Assembly: GCA_937894795.1 (NCBI GenBank)
Contig: CALCQV010000136.1
Location: 1-64,000 of the forward strand
DNA from: an uncultured Bacteroidales bacterium
Lineage (GTDB): Bacteria; Bacteroidota; Bacteroidia; Bacteroidales; Lentimicrobiaceae
Reading direction: 5' to 3'
Length of the DNA stretch: 64,000 bases
Within the stretch, counting starts at the first letter, position 1, and every line of letters begins with the position of its first letter. This document shows, in pieces, positions 34,696 through 43,967 of this stretch. A model generated the notes under the pieces. The model did no database searches and had not been told where the DNA came from. It saw only the letters and a program-made list of their open reading frames with translations. A program made the position numbers and the translations under genes.

Positions 34696-37600
34696 ATGAA
34701 AAGTATTCTATATCTGATTGCAATCGTAATGTTTGCTCACCAGATCAGTACTGCCCAGATTGCAGTTAAATCTTATGACAACTCATCAACACAGGAACTG
34801 CCCCCGATGAGCAGTTATGATTCTGTTAAACTTTCACAACTACCTGAATTCAAACTACCGGAAGAAGCAACGAGAAGGTTGTTGCCATATGCTGTAGATA
34901 ATTCAACTCACCTGTGGTTTAGGCCTTTAATAGCACAAGTAGGACTTGAATGCGGACAAGCAAGCAGTATTGGGATAGTCTTTACCTATGAAATGAATTA
35001 CTTAAGAGATGTGCCGGGAAATCTACCCGAGAATCAATATGCCACTCACTTTGCCTATAATTTCATCAATGGAGGCTCAGATGCTGGAGTAAGCTTTTAT
35101 GAAACGTATGAAATATTAAAGCAGGCAGGAAATCCCACCGTGGCTGATTACGGAGGAATGAGCACAGGTGGGCCTTCCAGATGGATGACTGGTTATGACC
35201 TATATCATAATGCCATGCAAAACAGGGTTACTGAAGTTTATTCAATTAAAGTAAATACAGCTGAAGGAATCCAAACACTGAAAAACTGGATTTATGATCA
35301 TGGTAATGGATCATCGGCAGGTGGCTTAGGCTGCTTTTATGCACAATTTACACATCCACCTGTAGTATTTGCTCCGGGTACTCCGGAAGAAGGGAAGCAT
35401 GTTATTTATTCCTGGGGTAATTCGGCAAATCACTCCATGGCTATTGTTGGATATAATGATTCAATCAGATGGGATTATAATGGCGATGGCCTGTATACCA
35501 ACAACATTGACCTCAACTTTGATGGCATTCTGGATGCTCGGGATTGGGAAATAGGTGGGTTCAAGATGGCAAATACTTATGGCTCAATAAATGGATGGGG
35601 GGATAATGGTTTTGCCTATATGATGTATAAATCTGTTGCTGACAAATGGCAGCAAGGAGGTATCTGGAACAATACAGTTGTTGTTATCGATGTACAAGAA
35701 TATGAGCCACAACTTACTGCAAAAGTCTCTTTAAGTTACGACTGCCGCAACCTTATCAGAGTGATGGCTGGTGTATCAACAGATACAAATGCTACTGAAC
35801 CGGAGCATATACTGCATTACCCGATTTTTGATTTTCAGGGTGGATGCAATCCAATGCAGGGAACTTCAAGCCCTTCAACAATAGAATTCGGCCTTGACTT
35901 AAATCCCCTATTACAATATGTAAATCCAGGATCGGAAGCGAAATATTTTATAATGGTTCAGGAAAATGATCCTTTTGGTTCTAACACCGGAACACTGGAG
36001 AGTTTTGCATTAATAGATTATACAAATGGAGGAATTCTAATCAACAGTATGGTTTCTGAGGTTATACTTGTTAATGATGACATTACTATGGCAAGTGTAA
36101 ATGCCACGGTAAATCACAATCCGGTGATAATTACATCAGATACCATTCCACCAATTCCGTTGTATAGCAACTATTCTTATCAGATTCAGGCTTCACAGGG
36201 TACCCCTCCATATCGTTGGCACCTTGTTGAAGATTATATGCAATTTGATTCCACGTCTACAATGAGTTTAATTGACTCTATCAAACTTCAGCCATCCTCA
36301 TCATCTAATGGCAAAGCTAAAGTAGTACTGCCATTTGATTTCCCATTTTTTGGAGAAGAATTTAATGAATTATATGTCACTGTTGCGGGGTATCTTATGT
36401 TTGAAAACTCATTGGTGCCATGGCCTTTTTATAAAGCAGCCAGGACGTACTTCATCCAAACACCCATGATTGCACCAGTAATGTCACATCCCCTGGTTAT
36501 TGCTTCATCCAGTGATGGAATTTGGTATGAGCCATCAGAGGAATATGTAACATTCCGGTGGAAGTTATCAGTAATAAATACTCCGGGAACCAGTTTCAAT
36601 GCAACAGCAAGACTATATCCTGATGGTAAAATTGAATTTATTTATGGCGAATGCGTATTACCATCATACCTTGAGCGTTATGCAGGAATATCACAGGGGA
36701 ACGGACAGAATTATGAGATCATGACATATGATCCTGACTTTGCCCCTGTAACCGGTCAATTTGTAAGATATACACCAACCGCCAATCATCCTGGAATTAC
36801 TCTGTCAGTGGATGGTACAATTTCAGGACAAACTTACGATGTGATAAATAATATGCCAATTACTGTTTGCGCAACAGATAAAAATAATTTGAAAGACTAC
36901 AAAACATATTACCTGGTCTCGGAAGGATTATTGATGGAATACACAATCGAGGCAGGAGATGATAATGTGGTTGGTTTTGGTGAAAATGTGATAGTGAACC
37001 TTGAGGTTACAAACCTCAACAATTTCGCTATTGGTGCAACGACGTATAATTTGAGCACTTTTGATCCATATTTTACGATAATCAACGGTCAAGTGAATAC
37101 AGGTGGATTATTGCCGGATGAAACAATTTCAATTGATAGTGCATTTCTCATTTCTACATATAATGGAGTGCCCAATGAACATCTCTCCCCATTCCAATTA
37201 ACAGCAACATCCGGTGAAGGCACATGGTCCAGAAGCGTCAATCTAACTGCCTACAGACCAGTCATAGAGATTTCTTCAATAAATGTAATTGATGGAAACA
37301 ATGGAGTTCTTGAACCGGGTGAGACTGTTTTAATAGCTATAGATGTGTTGAATGCCGGAGGTGCTGATCTTACAAACGCAGTAGGAGTTATCTCTTCCAA
37401 TGAACCCAATCTGAACATTTATCTCAGCAGCGTTAACATAGATACTCTTGAAACAGGTGATATCTGGCATATGGTTTACGCTGCAAGTTTGGAATCTGAA
37501 GCCCCGGTTTCTGATCTTCTTGAAATTAATCTGACTATAACCGGTGATCATGAATTTTATTACTTCAAGACCATTCCAATTTATACAAAAATTGTGGCAG

Positions 37601-38298
37601 AAGACTTTGAGACCGGTGACCTTTCAGCGTATGAATGGATAACAGGAGGTAATAACGGCTGGACAGTAGAAGAAGGCACTGCTTACGAAGGAGATTGGTG
37701 TGCGCGGTCAGGTTTAATTATTGACAATCAAATGTCCTCATTATCACTCGAATGGGATGTGGCATATAATGATTCCATATCTTTCTATTACAAAGTATCA
37801 TCTGAGGCAAAGTATGATTTCCTTTATTTCTATAGTGGAGCAACTGAAATGGCAAAATGGGCCGGAAATATCAATTGGACCAAAGCCTCTTTTATGGTTC
37901 CTGCCGGAGAACAAACCTTTCTCTGGAAATATGCAAAGGACTATAGTGTATCTACAGGGGAAGACTGTGCAAGAATAGATTATATTATATTCCCTGCAAT
38001 GGCTGTTGAAACACCATCAAGTGAAGTACCAATTGTGACCGACAGGCTATTTATCTATCCCAATCCAGGCAGGGATGAACTGAATGTAAAATATACAATT
38101 TTTAACCCTTCAAATGTTAAAATCCTGATTATTGATATGACCGGGAAACCTATTTACAGTTTTAATTCGGGCAATATTAAACAGCAAGGTGAATATATGC
38201 TGAAGCCTGACTTAGAAAACTTAAAATCAGGATTATATACCATCTTATTGATAACAGAGAATGGTGTTTTAGCAAAGAAACTTATAAGAACTCAATAG
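34696..38298 (+). CDS. T9SS-secreted papain-like (C1) cysteine protease with choice-of-anchor J domain
   Basis: This 1200-residue protein has a signal peptide (residues 1-20). Residues 70-330 form a papain-like fold with Gln81 and catalytic Cys86 in QVGLECGQASS, His246 in NHSMAIVGYN and Asn293 in NTYGSINGWGDNGFAYM, matching the C1A order Cys-His-Asn. Beta-sandwich repeats follow at about residues 500-900, with CARDB-like segments such as VLEPGETVLIAIDVLN. A choice-of-anchor J (MAM-like) domain at 975-1105 begins at EDFETGDLSAYEW. The T9SS sorting domain at 1115-1200 begins at LFIYPNPGRDE. It should be a surface or secreted endopeptidase. The Cys-Gly-Gln-Ala loop differs from CWAF of classic papains, so activity is predicted, not shown. 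Confidence 0.85.
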   Translation: MKSILYLIAIVMFAHQISTAQIAVKSYDNSSTQELPPMSSYDSVKLSQLPEFKLPEEATRRLLPYAVDNSTHLWFRPLIAQVGLECGQASSIGIVFTYEMNYLRDVPGNLPENQYATHFAYNFINGGSDAGVSFYETYEILKQAGNPTVADYGGMSTGGPSRWMTGYDLYHNAMQNRVTEVYSIKVNTAEGIQTLKNWIYDHGNGSSAGGLGCFYAQFTHPPVVFAPGTPEEGKHVIYSWGNSANHSMAIVGYNDSIRWDYNGDGLYTNNIDLNFDGILDARDWEIGGFKMANTYGSINGWGDNGFAYMMYKSVADKWQQGGIWNNTVVVIDVQEYEPQLTAKVSLSYDCRNLIRVMAGVSTDTNATEPEHILHYPIFDFQGGCNPMQGTSSPSTIEFGLDLNPLLQYVNPGSEAKYFIMVQENDPFGSNTGTLESFALIDYTNGGILINSMVSEVILVNDDITMASVNATVNHNPVIITSDTIPPIPLYSNYSYQIQASQGTPPYRWHLVEDYMQFDSTSTMSLIDSIKLQPSSSSNGKAKVVLPFDFPFFGEEFNELYVTVAGYLMFENSLVPWPFYKAARTYFIQTPMIAPVMSHPLVIASSSDGIWYEPSEEYVTFRWKLSVINTPGTSFNATARLYPDGKIEFIYGECVLPSYLERYAGISQGNGQNYEIMTYDPDFAPVTGQFVRYTPTANHPGITLSVDGTISGQTYDVINNMPITVCATDKNNLKDYKTYYLVSEGLLMEYTIEAGDDNVVGFGENVIVNLEVTNLNNFAIGATTYNLSTFDPYFTIINGQVNTGGLLPDETISIDSAFLISTYNGVPNEHLSPFQLTATSGEGTWSRSVNLTAYRPVIEISSINVIDGNNGVLEPGETVLIAIDVLNAGGADLTNAVGVISSNEPNLNIYLSSVNIDTLETGDIWHMVYAASLESEAPVSDLLEINLTITGDHEFYYFKTIPIYTKIVAEDFETGDLSAYEWITGGNNGWTVEEGTAYEGDWCARSGLIIDNQMSSLSLEWDVAYNDSISFYYKVSSEAKYDFLYFYSGATEMAKWAGNINWTKASFMVPAGEQTFLWKYAKDYSVSTGEDCARIDYIIFPAMAVETPSSEVPIVTDRLFIYPNPGRDELNVKYTIFNPSNVKILIIDMTGKPIYSFNSGNIKQQGEYMLKPDLENLKSGLYTILLITENGVLAKKLIRTQ

Positions 38299-38343
38299 TT
38301 ATCTTGTTTTATCTTTTGTAATAATGAGCAAGGAGACGATTTG

Positions 38344-38351
38344 TATATTTG
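38344..38351 (+). promoter_or_regulatory. -7 promoter box (TATATTTG) for the AlgJ/X-like gene
   Basis: TATATTTG matches TAnnTTTG and lies 14 bases before the ATG at 38366, after the stop of the protease gene. Confidence 0.6.
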
Positions 38352-38365
38352 CAAAAAAGAACTGA

Positions 38366-39859
38366 ATGGAAGTTACTAATAGTAATGAAAAAAGAGAAAA
38401 TATAAAGAATCTGATTTTAATTATTTTCCTGTTTTTGCTTACAATCCCTGGATTGCAGGGAAGGTATAAATTCATTAATGAGACGCGCCTCAACGGTGCA
38501 TATAAACAGGAAGAAAAGCCTTCCTTTAAATCATTTTCACATGAATCCTGGCTTAATGGAAGTTTTCAGGAACAGTATAATACAAGGCTCGAACAGAATA
38601 TCGGCTTCCGGAGTGCTCTAATACGTGTTTATAATCAATTAACATTCAGTCTGTTTGGTAAGGGAAATGCTGAAGGAGTTGTTGTGGGAAAAGGCAACAT
38701 CTTATATGAGGATGATTACATCAAGGAGTATCTTGGGTTGTACTATGTTGGAGATAGTATATGGACCAAAAAAGCAATAAAACTTAAAGCTGTTCAGGAT
38801 ACATTGGATCGACTTGGCAAAAAACTAATTGTTGTGTTTGAACCTGATAAAGCAAGTTTATATCCCGAATTGTTTCCACAGAATTACCAGTTAGTAGAGA
38901 AAAAACTTTCAAATTATGACAAACTCTTGCAGGAGGTTACCGCTTCCGGAGTAAATGTGCTTAATCTAAACCAATACTTTATTGACATCAAAGACGAAAC
39001 AGAATACCCAATCTTCGCCCAGTGCGGTACCCATTGGAGTTATTACGGTGCAACACTGGCAGCTGACACAACACTCAGGTACCTGGAATCCTTGTTGAAT
39101 ACAGATCTTACTGACATGAAAATTGTTCAAAATAAAGTCCCTGATATTCCCCGTCATCCCGATTATGATATAGGCCTAGCCATGAATCTGCTGTTTATGA
39201 TTCCCCATCCTAAGACTGCCGATCCGATTTTAGAGTTCATTGATAAAGGAAATAATAAGCCATCTGCCCTTGTTGTAGGTGATAGTTACTTTTTTAACTG
39301 GTTAAACAACCGAATCCCCGAGAGGACCTTTAAAGATTGCGACTTTTGGTATTACAACAAGAAAATAGTAAGGAGTGACGGATCATCAGGTGGGCTTGCT
39401 CCTGAAAGAAACTTTAAAGATGAAATAATGAGAAGGGATGTTATCATGATAATGATTACCGGCCGTTTCATGCATTCATTCGCTTGGGGATTTGATGAAC
39501 AATTGTTTGATCTCTTTTATCCCGGACAAAGTAATCCAAGAGAGCAGTTTGCCAACCAGATCAGGTGTTATGGAGATGAATTCAAGAGGATGTACAAGGA
39601 ATCCGTTGCTGAACACATTTCATTATCTGATAGAATACAACGTGAAGCTGAATACCTTTTTTATGATGACTTAAAAAACAATCCTGATAAATACACGTCA
39701 AAAAATGATATTTTACTTTCCTATGAATTAGCCATCCGTAACACCCCGGAATGGTTAACAGAAATAAAGCGAAAGGCTAAAGAGAACAACATTTCTGTTG
39801 ATGAACAGATACACAATGATGCCATATGGATTTATGAAGAAAAGTATGGTAAAAATTAA
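38366..39859 (+). CDS. AlgJ/AlgX-like SGNH-fold protein, membrane anchored
   Basis: This 497-residue protein has one N-terminal transmembrane helix (about residues 15-30), so most of it faces the periplasm. The pattern matches the AlgJ/AlgX acetyltransferase-like SGNH family: NIGFRSALIRVYNQL near residue 70, then VFEPDKASLYPE, then QCGTHWSYYGATLA with a His, and VVGDSYFFNW with the GDS serine. In alginate systems these proteins O-acetylate a polysaccharide. Here there is no MBOAT partner adjacent, so substrate and role are open. The C-terminal 100 residues are charged and helical. The gene has its own promoter and a possible terminator at 39870-39920. Confidence 0.78.
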   Translation: MEVTNSNEKRENIKNLILIIFLFLLTIPGLQGRYKFINETRLNGAYKQEEKPSFKSFSHESWLNGSFQEQYNTRLEQNIGFRSALIRVYNQLTFSLFGKGNAEGVVVGKGNILYEDDYIKEYLGLYYVGDSIWTKKAIKLKAVQDTLDRLGKKLIVVFEPDKASLYPELFPQNYQLVEKKLSNYDKLLQEVTASGVNVLNLNQYFIDIKDETEYPIFAQCGTHWSYYGATLAADTTLRYLESLLNTDLTDMKIVQNKVPDIPRHPDYDIGLAMNLLFMIPHPKTADPILEFIDKGNNKPSALVVGDSYFFNWLNNRIPERTFKDCDFWYYNKKIVRSDGSSGGLAPERNFKDEIMRRDVIMIMITGRFMHSFAWGFDEQLFDLFYPGQSNPREQFANQIRCYGDEFKRMYKESVAEHISLSDRIQREAEYLFYDDLKNNPDKYTSKNDILLSYELAIRNTPEWLTEIKRKAKENNISVDEQIHNDAIWIYEEKYGKN

Positions 39860-39869
39860 AAGTCTAACT

Positions 39870-39920
39870 AAATCAAGGTGCTAACGAATTTTTCTGTCTG
39901 AGTATACGCTTGATTTTTTT
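39870..39920 (+). terminator. Possible terminator after the AlgJ/X-like gene
   Basis: An 8-bp stem (AAATCAAG with CTTGATTT) with a long loop of about 31 bases is followed by a run of T. The long loop makes this weak. Confidence 0.4.
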
Positions 39921-40076
39921 GCTCCATTTATACAACAATTTAAGCAAAAGCATTAGCATTCAACCAAGAGATAAAAGTATTCTCTCTACAATTGATACAA
40001 CAGGGATAATGATTCTGAGAAAGTTGATCATCCAGAGTGAAATTGACTGAAAGCTATCTTGGCTTGTCAGAATCCC

Positions 40077-40119
40077 AAAATAAAGAAAGGCGCTGTTAAT
40101 CAGCGCCTTTCTTTATTTT
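40077..40119 (-). terminator. Terminator of the tRNA gene
   Basis: A perfect stem of 19 bp (AAAATAAAGAAAGGCGCTG with its complement) encloses the loop TTAAT and borders the 3' end of the tRNA on the minus strand. The A/T flanks allow it to act on either strand. Confidence 0.85.
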
Positions 40120-40195
40120 GGTGGGCCCACCTGGACTTGAACCAGGGACCACTTGATTATGAGTCAAGTGCTCTAACCAACTGAGCTATAGGCCC
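40119..40195 (-). tRNA. tRNA with CAU anticodon, probably tRNA-Ile2 (lysidine type)
   Basis: The minus strand folds into a complete 77-base cloverleaf including an encoded CCA. The acceptor stem is GGGCCTA with TGGGCCC (one T-G pair), the discriminator base is A, the D-arm starts GCTC, the anticodon loop is CTCATAA and the T-arm is CCTGG-TTCAAGT-CCAGG. The anticodon CAT means Met or Ile2. Pairs C4-G69 and C5-G68 are present, and these are known TilS (lysidine synthetase) determinants of E. coli tRNA-Ile2. I therefore prefer Ile2, with elongator Met as the alternative. A -7 box lies upstream at 40237-40244. Confidence 0.85.
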
Positions 40196-40236
40196 CGGTA
40201 ACCTTTTGTAAACAAAAGATCACAGTTTTGAGTTTG

Positions 40237-40244
40237 CAAAGGTA
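40237..40244 (-). promoter_or_regulatory. -7 promoter box (TACCTTTG) for the tRNA gene
   Basis: The minus strand reads TACCTTTG, 42 bases before the mature tRNA 5' end. Confidence 0.6.
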
Positions 40245-40284
40245 CAAAAGAGTGTAAAATAAACAACAGCTATCTGTAAATTTT

Positions 40285-40292
40285 TAATTTTG
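40285..40292 (+). promoter_or_regulatory. -7 promoter box (TAATTTTG) for the HAD gene
   Basis: TAATTTTG matches TAnnTTTG, 17 bases before the ATG at 40310. Confidence 0.55.
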
Positions 40293-40309
40293 AACTCTAA
40301 AATATTATT

Positions 40310-40936
40310 ATGACTAAAACAGGTCCTGATCTTACAGGTATAAAAAATATAATTTTTGACCTTGGGAGGGTTCTCCTAAACATCAATCCCCTATTAACAC
40401 AGAGAGAGTTATCAAAACTGGGTTACCGCCCTGATGATGAAGCCAGGGGAGCCAAAGACGATGAAGTAGTGATTAAGCTTGAATGTGGTAAGATTTCAGT
40501 GGCTGATTTCATCTCATCAGTTAAAGCCATTATTAGAGAAGGAGCAACGGATGCTGATATAATATACGCATGGAATGCCATGCTGCTTGATTTCCCGGCT
40601 AACCATATAGATACATTACTTGCCTTGCGTAAGAATTATAAGGTTTATCTGCTCTCAAACAGCAATCAAATCCATTTTGACTGTTATAGTCAATCATTCA
40701 GAAAAACGTATGGAATCGAGTTGGCTGATTTATTTGATAAAATGTGGTACTCTTTCCAGATAGGCATAATTAAACCCGATCCCGGAGTGTTCACATATGT
40801 ATTAAAGGACGGTATCCTTAAACCGGAAGAGACCCTGTTTATTGATGATACCCTGATGCATGTTGAAGCAGCCGGTAAGCTTGGTATCAGAGCATATCAT
40901 CTGGAAGGTGATCAGGATATCAGCGAACTCTTTTAG
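40310..40936 (+). CDS. HAD-family phosphatase, YihX-like
   Basis: This 208-residue cytoplasmic hydrolase has motif I FDLGRVLL, with Asp17 as the nucleophile. The second Asp of the usual DxD is replaced by Gly, as in the YihX-type subgroup where FDLGxV is normal. Motif II is LLSNSN, motif III the Lys in IIKPDPGVF and motif IV FIDDTLMHVEAA. A helical cap lies between residues 25 and 90. Related enzymes dephosphorylate sugar phosphates such as alpha-glucose-1-phosphate, but the substrate cannot be told here. It stands alone between the tRNA and mnmA. Confidence 0.88.
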   Translation: MTKTGPDLTGIKNIIFDLGRVLLNINPLLTQRELSKLGYRPDDEARGAKDDEVVIKLECGKISVADFISSVKAIIREGATDADIIYAWNAMLLDFPANHIDTLLALRKNYKVYLLSNSNQIHFDCYSQSFRKTYGIELADLFDKMWYSFQIGIIKPDPGVFTYVLKDGILKPEETLFIDDTLMHVEAAGKLGIRAYHLEGDQDISELF

Positions 40937-41112
40937 CTATAGAGGTATTCTTTTTGATTGAAATGCCTCATCGGGTTAACATTACAATTCCTTAGTATTG
41001 AGCGGAGTTGCCTTTCCAAAGGGAAATAATCTCATTTATAAGCAGAAAGTGAATGTGAAGGTAAAGGATCATATAACCAACCTGAATACTCTGAACATCA
41101 ACGAATAATCAG

Positions 41113-41120
41113 TAAATTTG
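41113..41120 (+). promoter_or_regulatory. -7 promoter box (TAAATTTG) for mnmA
   Basis: TAAATTTG matches TAnnTTTG, 24 bases before the ATG at 41145. It supports that start over an upstream TTG at 41130. Confidence 0.55.
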
Positions 41121-41144
41121 CACTCTTAATTGAAAATTAGACCC

Positions 41145-42215
41145 ATGAATATTGCTGCCCTGGTATCAGGTGGAGTTGACAGCTCTGTAATGCTTCATAT
41201 GCTGAAGGAAACAGGTTACGAACCTGTAATCTTCTACATATTGATAGGGATGAAGGATAAGGAAGGATTTTTAGATTGCCCTTCGGAAGAAGACATTGAA
41301 ATAACCAAATGGTTGGCACACAAGTATGGATTAAAACTTGAGATTGTCAATCTTCAGGAAGAATACTGGGAAAGCGTGGTTGCCTATACTCTGGATGCAG
41401 TTAAAAACGGGTTGACCCCTAATCCTGATGTTATGTGTAACAGGCTCATTAAATTTGGAGCTTTTAACGACAAGTTTGGAAAGGAGTTTGATCATATAGC
41501 CACCGGGCATTATGCTACCGCTGAATTTATTGGAGATACGAAATATCTTGCCACATCAAAGGATAAACTAAAAGATCAAACAGATTTCCTGGCACAAATA
41601 ACTTATGATCAGTTAAAAAAAGCAATCTTTCCAATAGGTAATCTCAACAAGTCGGAAGTCAGGCATATAGCTGAGGTCAGTAAAATGCCAAGTGCAGGAA
41701 GGAAGGACAGTCAGGGTATATGCTTTTTAGGAAAAGTAAACTACAATGATTTCATTCGCCGGTATGTTGGGGAGAAGGAAGGTAAGATCATAGAACTGGA
41801 AACCGGTAAAGTATTGGGGACACATCATGGTTATTGGTTTCATACAATAGGACAGCGCAAGGGGCTGGGACTATCACAGGGGCCATGGTTTGTTGTGAAG
41901 AAAGACATCGATCAAAATCTGGTATACGTATCAAACGGATATGACCCACTTACGCAGTACAGTGATAAAATAAAGCTTAATGGATTCCATTATATATCAG
42001 GAAATCCGTGGGAGGATTTAACTGAACCACAAAAGGTAACCTTTAAGATAAGGCACACGCCGGATTTCACCAGAGGCACGATCAGTTACCATGATGGACA
42101 ATTGATACTTAAATCAGAAGTGCCAATATCAGGTGTAGCGGCCGGTCAATTTGGTGTAATTTATGATACAGAGGCCCACATCTGCTTTGGAAGCGGAGAA
42201 ATCGACTGGCTATAG
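41145..42215 (+). CDS. mnmA: tRNA-specific 2-thiouridylase MnmA
   Basis: This 356-residue enzyme activates tRNA with ATP and inserts sulfur at U34 of tRNA-Lys, -Glu and -Gln. The PP-loop SGGVDSS is at residues 8-14. The TPNPDVMCN segment carries Cys98 and DSQGICFLG carries Cys193, the pair that transfers sulfur. The middle GHYATAEF and C-terminal IGQRKGLGLSQGPWFVV segments fit the family. Bacteroidota often carry two mnmA-like genes, so a second copy elsewhere would not be surprising. The ATG at 41145 fits the MnmA N-terminus better than the TTG at 41130. No sulfur-relay genes are adjacent. Confidence 0.92.
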   Translation: MNIAALVSGGVDSSVMLHMLKETGYEPVIFYILIGMKDKEGFLDCPSEEDIEITKWLAHKYGLKLEIVNLQEEYWESVVAYTLDAVKNGLTPNPDVMCNRLIKFGAFNDKFGKEFDHIATGHYATAEFIGDTKYLATSKDKLKDQTDFLAQITYDQLKKAIFPIGNLNKSEVRHIAEVSKMPSAGRKDSQGICFLGKVNYNDFIRRYVGEKEGKIIELETGKVLGTHHGYWFHTIGQRKGLGLSQGPWFVVKKDIDQNLVYVSNGYDPLTQYSDKIKLNGFHYISGNPWEDLTEPQKVTFKIRHTPDFTRGTISYHDGQLILKSEVPISGVAAGQFGVIYDTEAHICFGSGEIDWL

Positions 42216-42227
42216 TGGATTTTTAAG

Positions 42228-42247
42228 ACTGTTGAGCAGTTTTTTTA
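42228..42247 (+). terminator. Weak terminator after mnmA
   Basis: A short stem (ACTG, TTGAG-type loop, CAGT) is followed by a run of seven T. The stem is short, so the call is tentative. Confidence 0.4.
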
Positions 42248-42418
42248 ATGAAATTTTAATGCCGCACAGAAAGATCCGCTAAATGATTAAAAATCAATGC
42301 ATTAACCAAGCTGTGACATATTTATAGGACATCCATAGATACATACATATAACTGAAATACTGTGTGTTATATAAAATCCCCAAGCTGATAATAAGCGGT
42401 CTATTGTTTGGTATTTGA

Positions 42419-42426
42419 TAAATTTG
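42419..42426 (+). promoter_or_regulatory. -7 promoter box (TAAATTTG) for the acpP-fabF-rnc operon
   Basis: TAAATTTG matches TAnnTTTG, 36 bases before the acpP ATG. It excludes an upstream TTG at 42415 as the start. Confidence 0.6.
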
Positions 42427-42462
42427 TTTCTTTGCAACTCAAAACCAAAAAAAGCAAAGAAC

Positions 42463-42699
42463 ATGTCAGACATTGCAACAAGAGTTAAAGCTATCATAGT
42501 AGATAAGCTTGGCGTTGAAGAGAAAGAGGTTACTCCGGAAGCAAGTTTCACAAATGATTTAGGAGCCGATTCTCTCGATACTGTAGAACTGATCATGGAG
42601 TTCGAAAAAGAGTTTAATATTGCGATTCCGGATGATCAGGCTGAAAAAATCGGTACCGTAGGTGATGCCGTTGCTTACATCGAAAACAATACTAAATAA
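42463..42699 (+). CDS. acpP: Acyl carrier protein
   Basis: This 78-residue acidic helical protein carries growing fatty acids on a phosphopantetheine arm. The attachment motif [10 protein letters not shown] puts the modified serine at Ser37. The ATG at 42463 was chosen over an upstream TTG frame because the -7 box at 42419-42426 lies after that codon. It is followed 12 bases later by fabF and then rnc, the classic bacterial order. Confidence 0.97.
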   Translation: MSDIATRVKAIIVDKLGVEEKEVTPEASFTNDLGADSLDTVELIMEFEKEFNIAIPDDQAEKIGTVGDAVAYIENNTK

Positions 42700-42711
42700 G
42701 GGATTCCCTGA

Positions 42712-43965
42712 ATGAAGTTAAAAAGAGTTGTAGTAACAGGATTAGGTGCACTTACTCCGTTGGGTAATAACGTTCCGGATTATTGGAATGGATTACTAAA
42801 CGGAGTAAGCGGCGCTGACCGTATTACACGGTTCGATGCAAGTAAGTTCAAAACGCAATTTGCTTGTGAGGTTAAGAACTTTGATCCACTGCAGTTTTTT
42901 GACCGTAAAGAAGTACGCAAGTATGACCTATACGCTCAGTTTGGCATGGTAAGTGCCGATGAAGCGGTCACTGACGCAGGTCTTGATCTGGATAAACTTG
43001 ATCTTGAAAAAATTGGAGTTATTTGGGCTTCAGGTATTGGTGGTATTCTTACTTTTCAGGAAGAGGTTACGGATTTTGCCAGAGGTGATGGTACACCAAG
43101 GTTTAATCCATTTTTTATTCCTAAGATGATTGCCGATATCACTGCCGGACATATCTCTATTAAATATGGTTTCCGCGGTCCTAACTTTGCTACGGTATCT
43201 GCTTGTGCATCTTCAGCCAATGCAATTGTTGATGCATTCAACTACATACAGTTAGGCAAAGCTGAGATTTTTATAGCAGGTGGTTCTGAATCAGCTGTTA
43301 ATGCTCCTGGGGTTGGTGGTTTCAATGCCATGCATGCAATTTCTACCCGCAATGATGATCCAAAAACTGCTTCCCGTCCTTTTGATAAGGATAGAGATGG
43401 CTTTGTTATTGGAGAGGGTGCAGGTGCATTGGTAATTGAAAATATGGACCATGCCCTGGCAAGAGGTGCCAAGATATATGCAGAAATTGTAGGTACCGGC
43501 CTGACAGGTGATGCTTACCACATGACCGGCCCTCATCCTGATGGTGATGGTGCCCGTCGTGCTATGGCTACTGCAATAAAAGAAGCAGGTTTACAATTGA
43601 GTGACATTGATCATATCAATACTCACGGAACATCTACCCCTCTGGGAGATGTTGCTGAATTAAAAGCAATCACAGCACTCTTTGGCGAACATGCACCAGA
43701 AATAAATATCAATAGTACCAAATCAATGACCGGCCACCTATTGGGTGCTACTGGTGCAATTGAAGCTATTGCTGCTATTTTAGCTACCAAAAATGATATT
43801 GTGCCTCCTACTATCAATCATTTTACCGATGATCCTGAGATAGATAGTTCCCTGAACTTCACTTTCAATAAAGCAGTGAAGCGAACTGTTAATGTTGCTT
43901 TAAGTAATACTTTCGGCTTTGGTGGACATAATGCTACTATTGTTGTAAAAAAATTCGTAGTCTAA
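42712..43965 (+). CDS. fabF: 3-oxoacyl-[acyl carrier protein] synthase II
   Basis: This 417-residue condensing enzyme extends acyl-ACP with malonyl-ACP in fatty acid synthesis. It has the thiolase fold with the catalytic triad Cys165 (VSACASS), His305 (NTHGTSTPLGD) and His342 (KSMTGHLLGATG). The RRVVVTG-like start (here KRVVVTGLGALTPLG) and the NTFGFGGHNA end are complete. It is co-transcribed with acpP, and rnc begins 2 bases after its stop. Confidence 0.97.
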   Translation: MKLKRVVVTGLGALTPLGNNVPDYWNGLLNGVSGADRITRFDASKFKTQFACEVKNFDPLQFFDRKEVRKYDLYAQFGMVSADEAVTDAGLDLDKLDLEKIGVIWASGIGGILTFQEEVTDFARGDGTPRFNPFFIPKMIADITAGHISIKYGFRGPNFATVSACASSANAIVDAFNYIQLGKAEIFIAGGSESAVNAPGVGGFNAMHAISTRNDDPKTASRPFDKDRDGFVIGEGAGALVIENMDHALARGAKIYAEIVGTGLTGDAYHMTGPHPDGDGARRAMATAIKEAGLQLSDIDHINTHGTSTPLGDVAELKAITALFGEHAPEININSTKSMTGHLLGATGAIEAIAAILATKNDIVPPTINHFTDDPEIDSSLNFTFNKAVKRTVNVALSNTFGFGGHNATIVVKKFVV

Positions 43966-43967
43966 GT

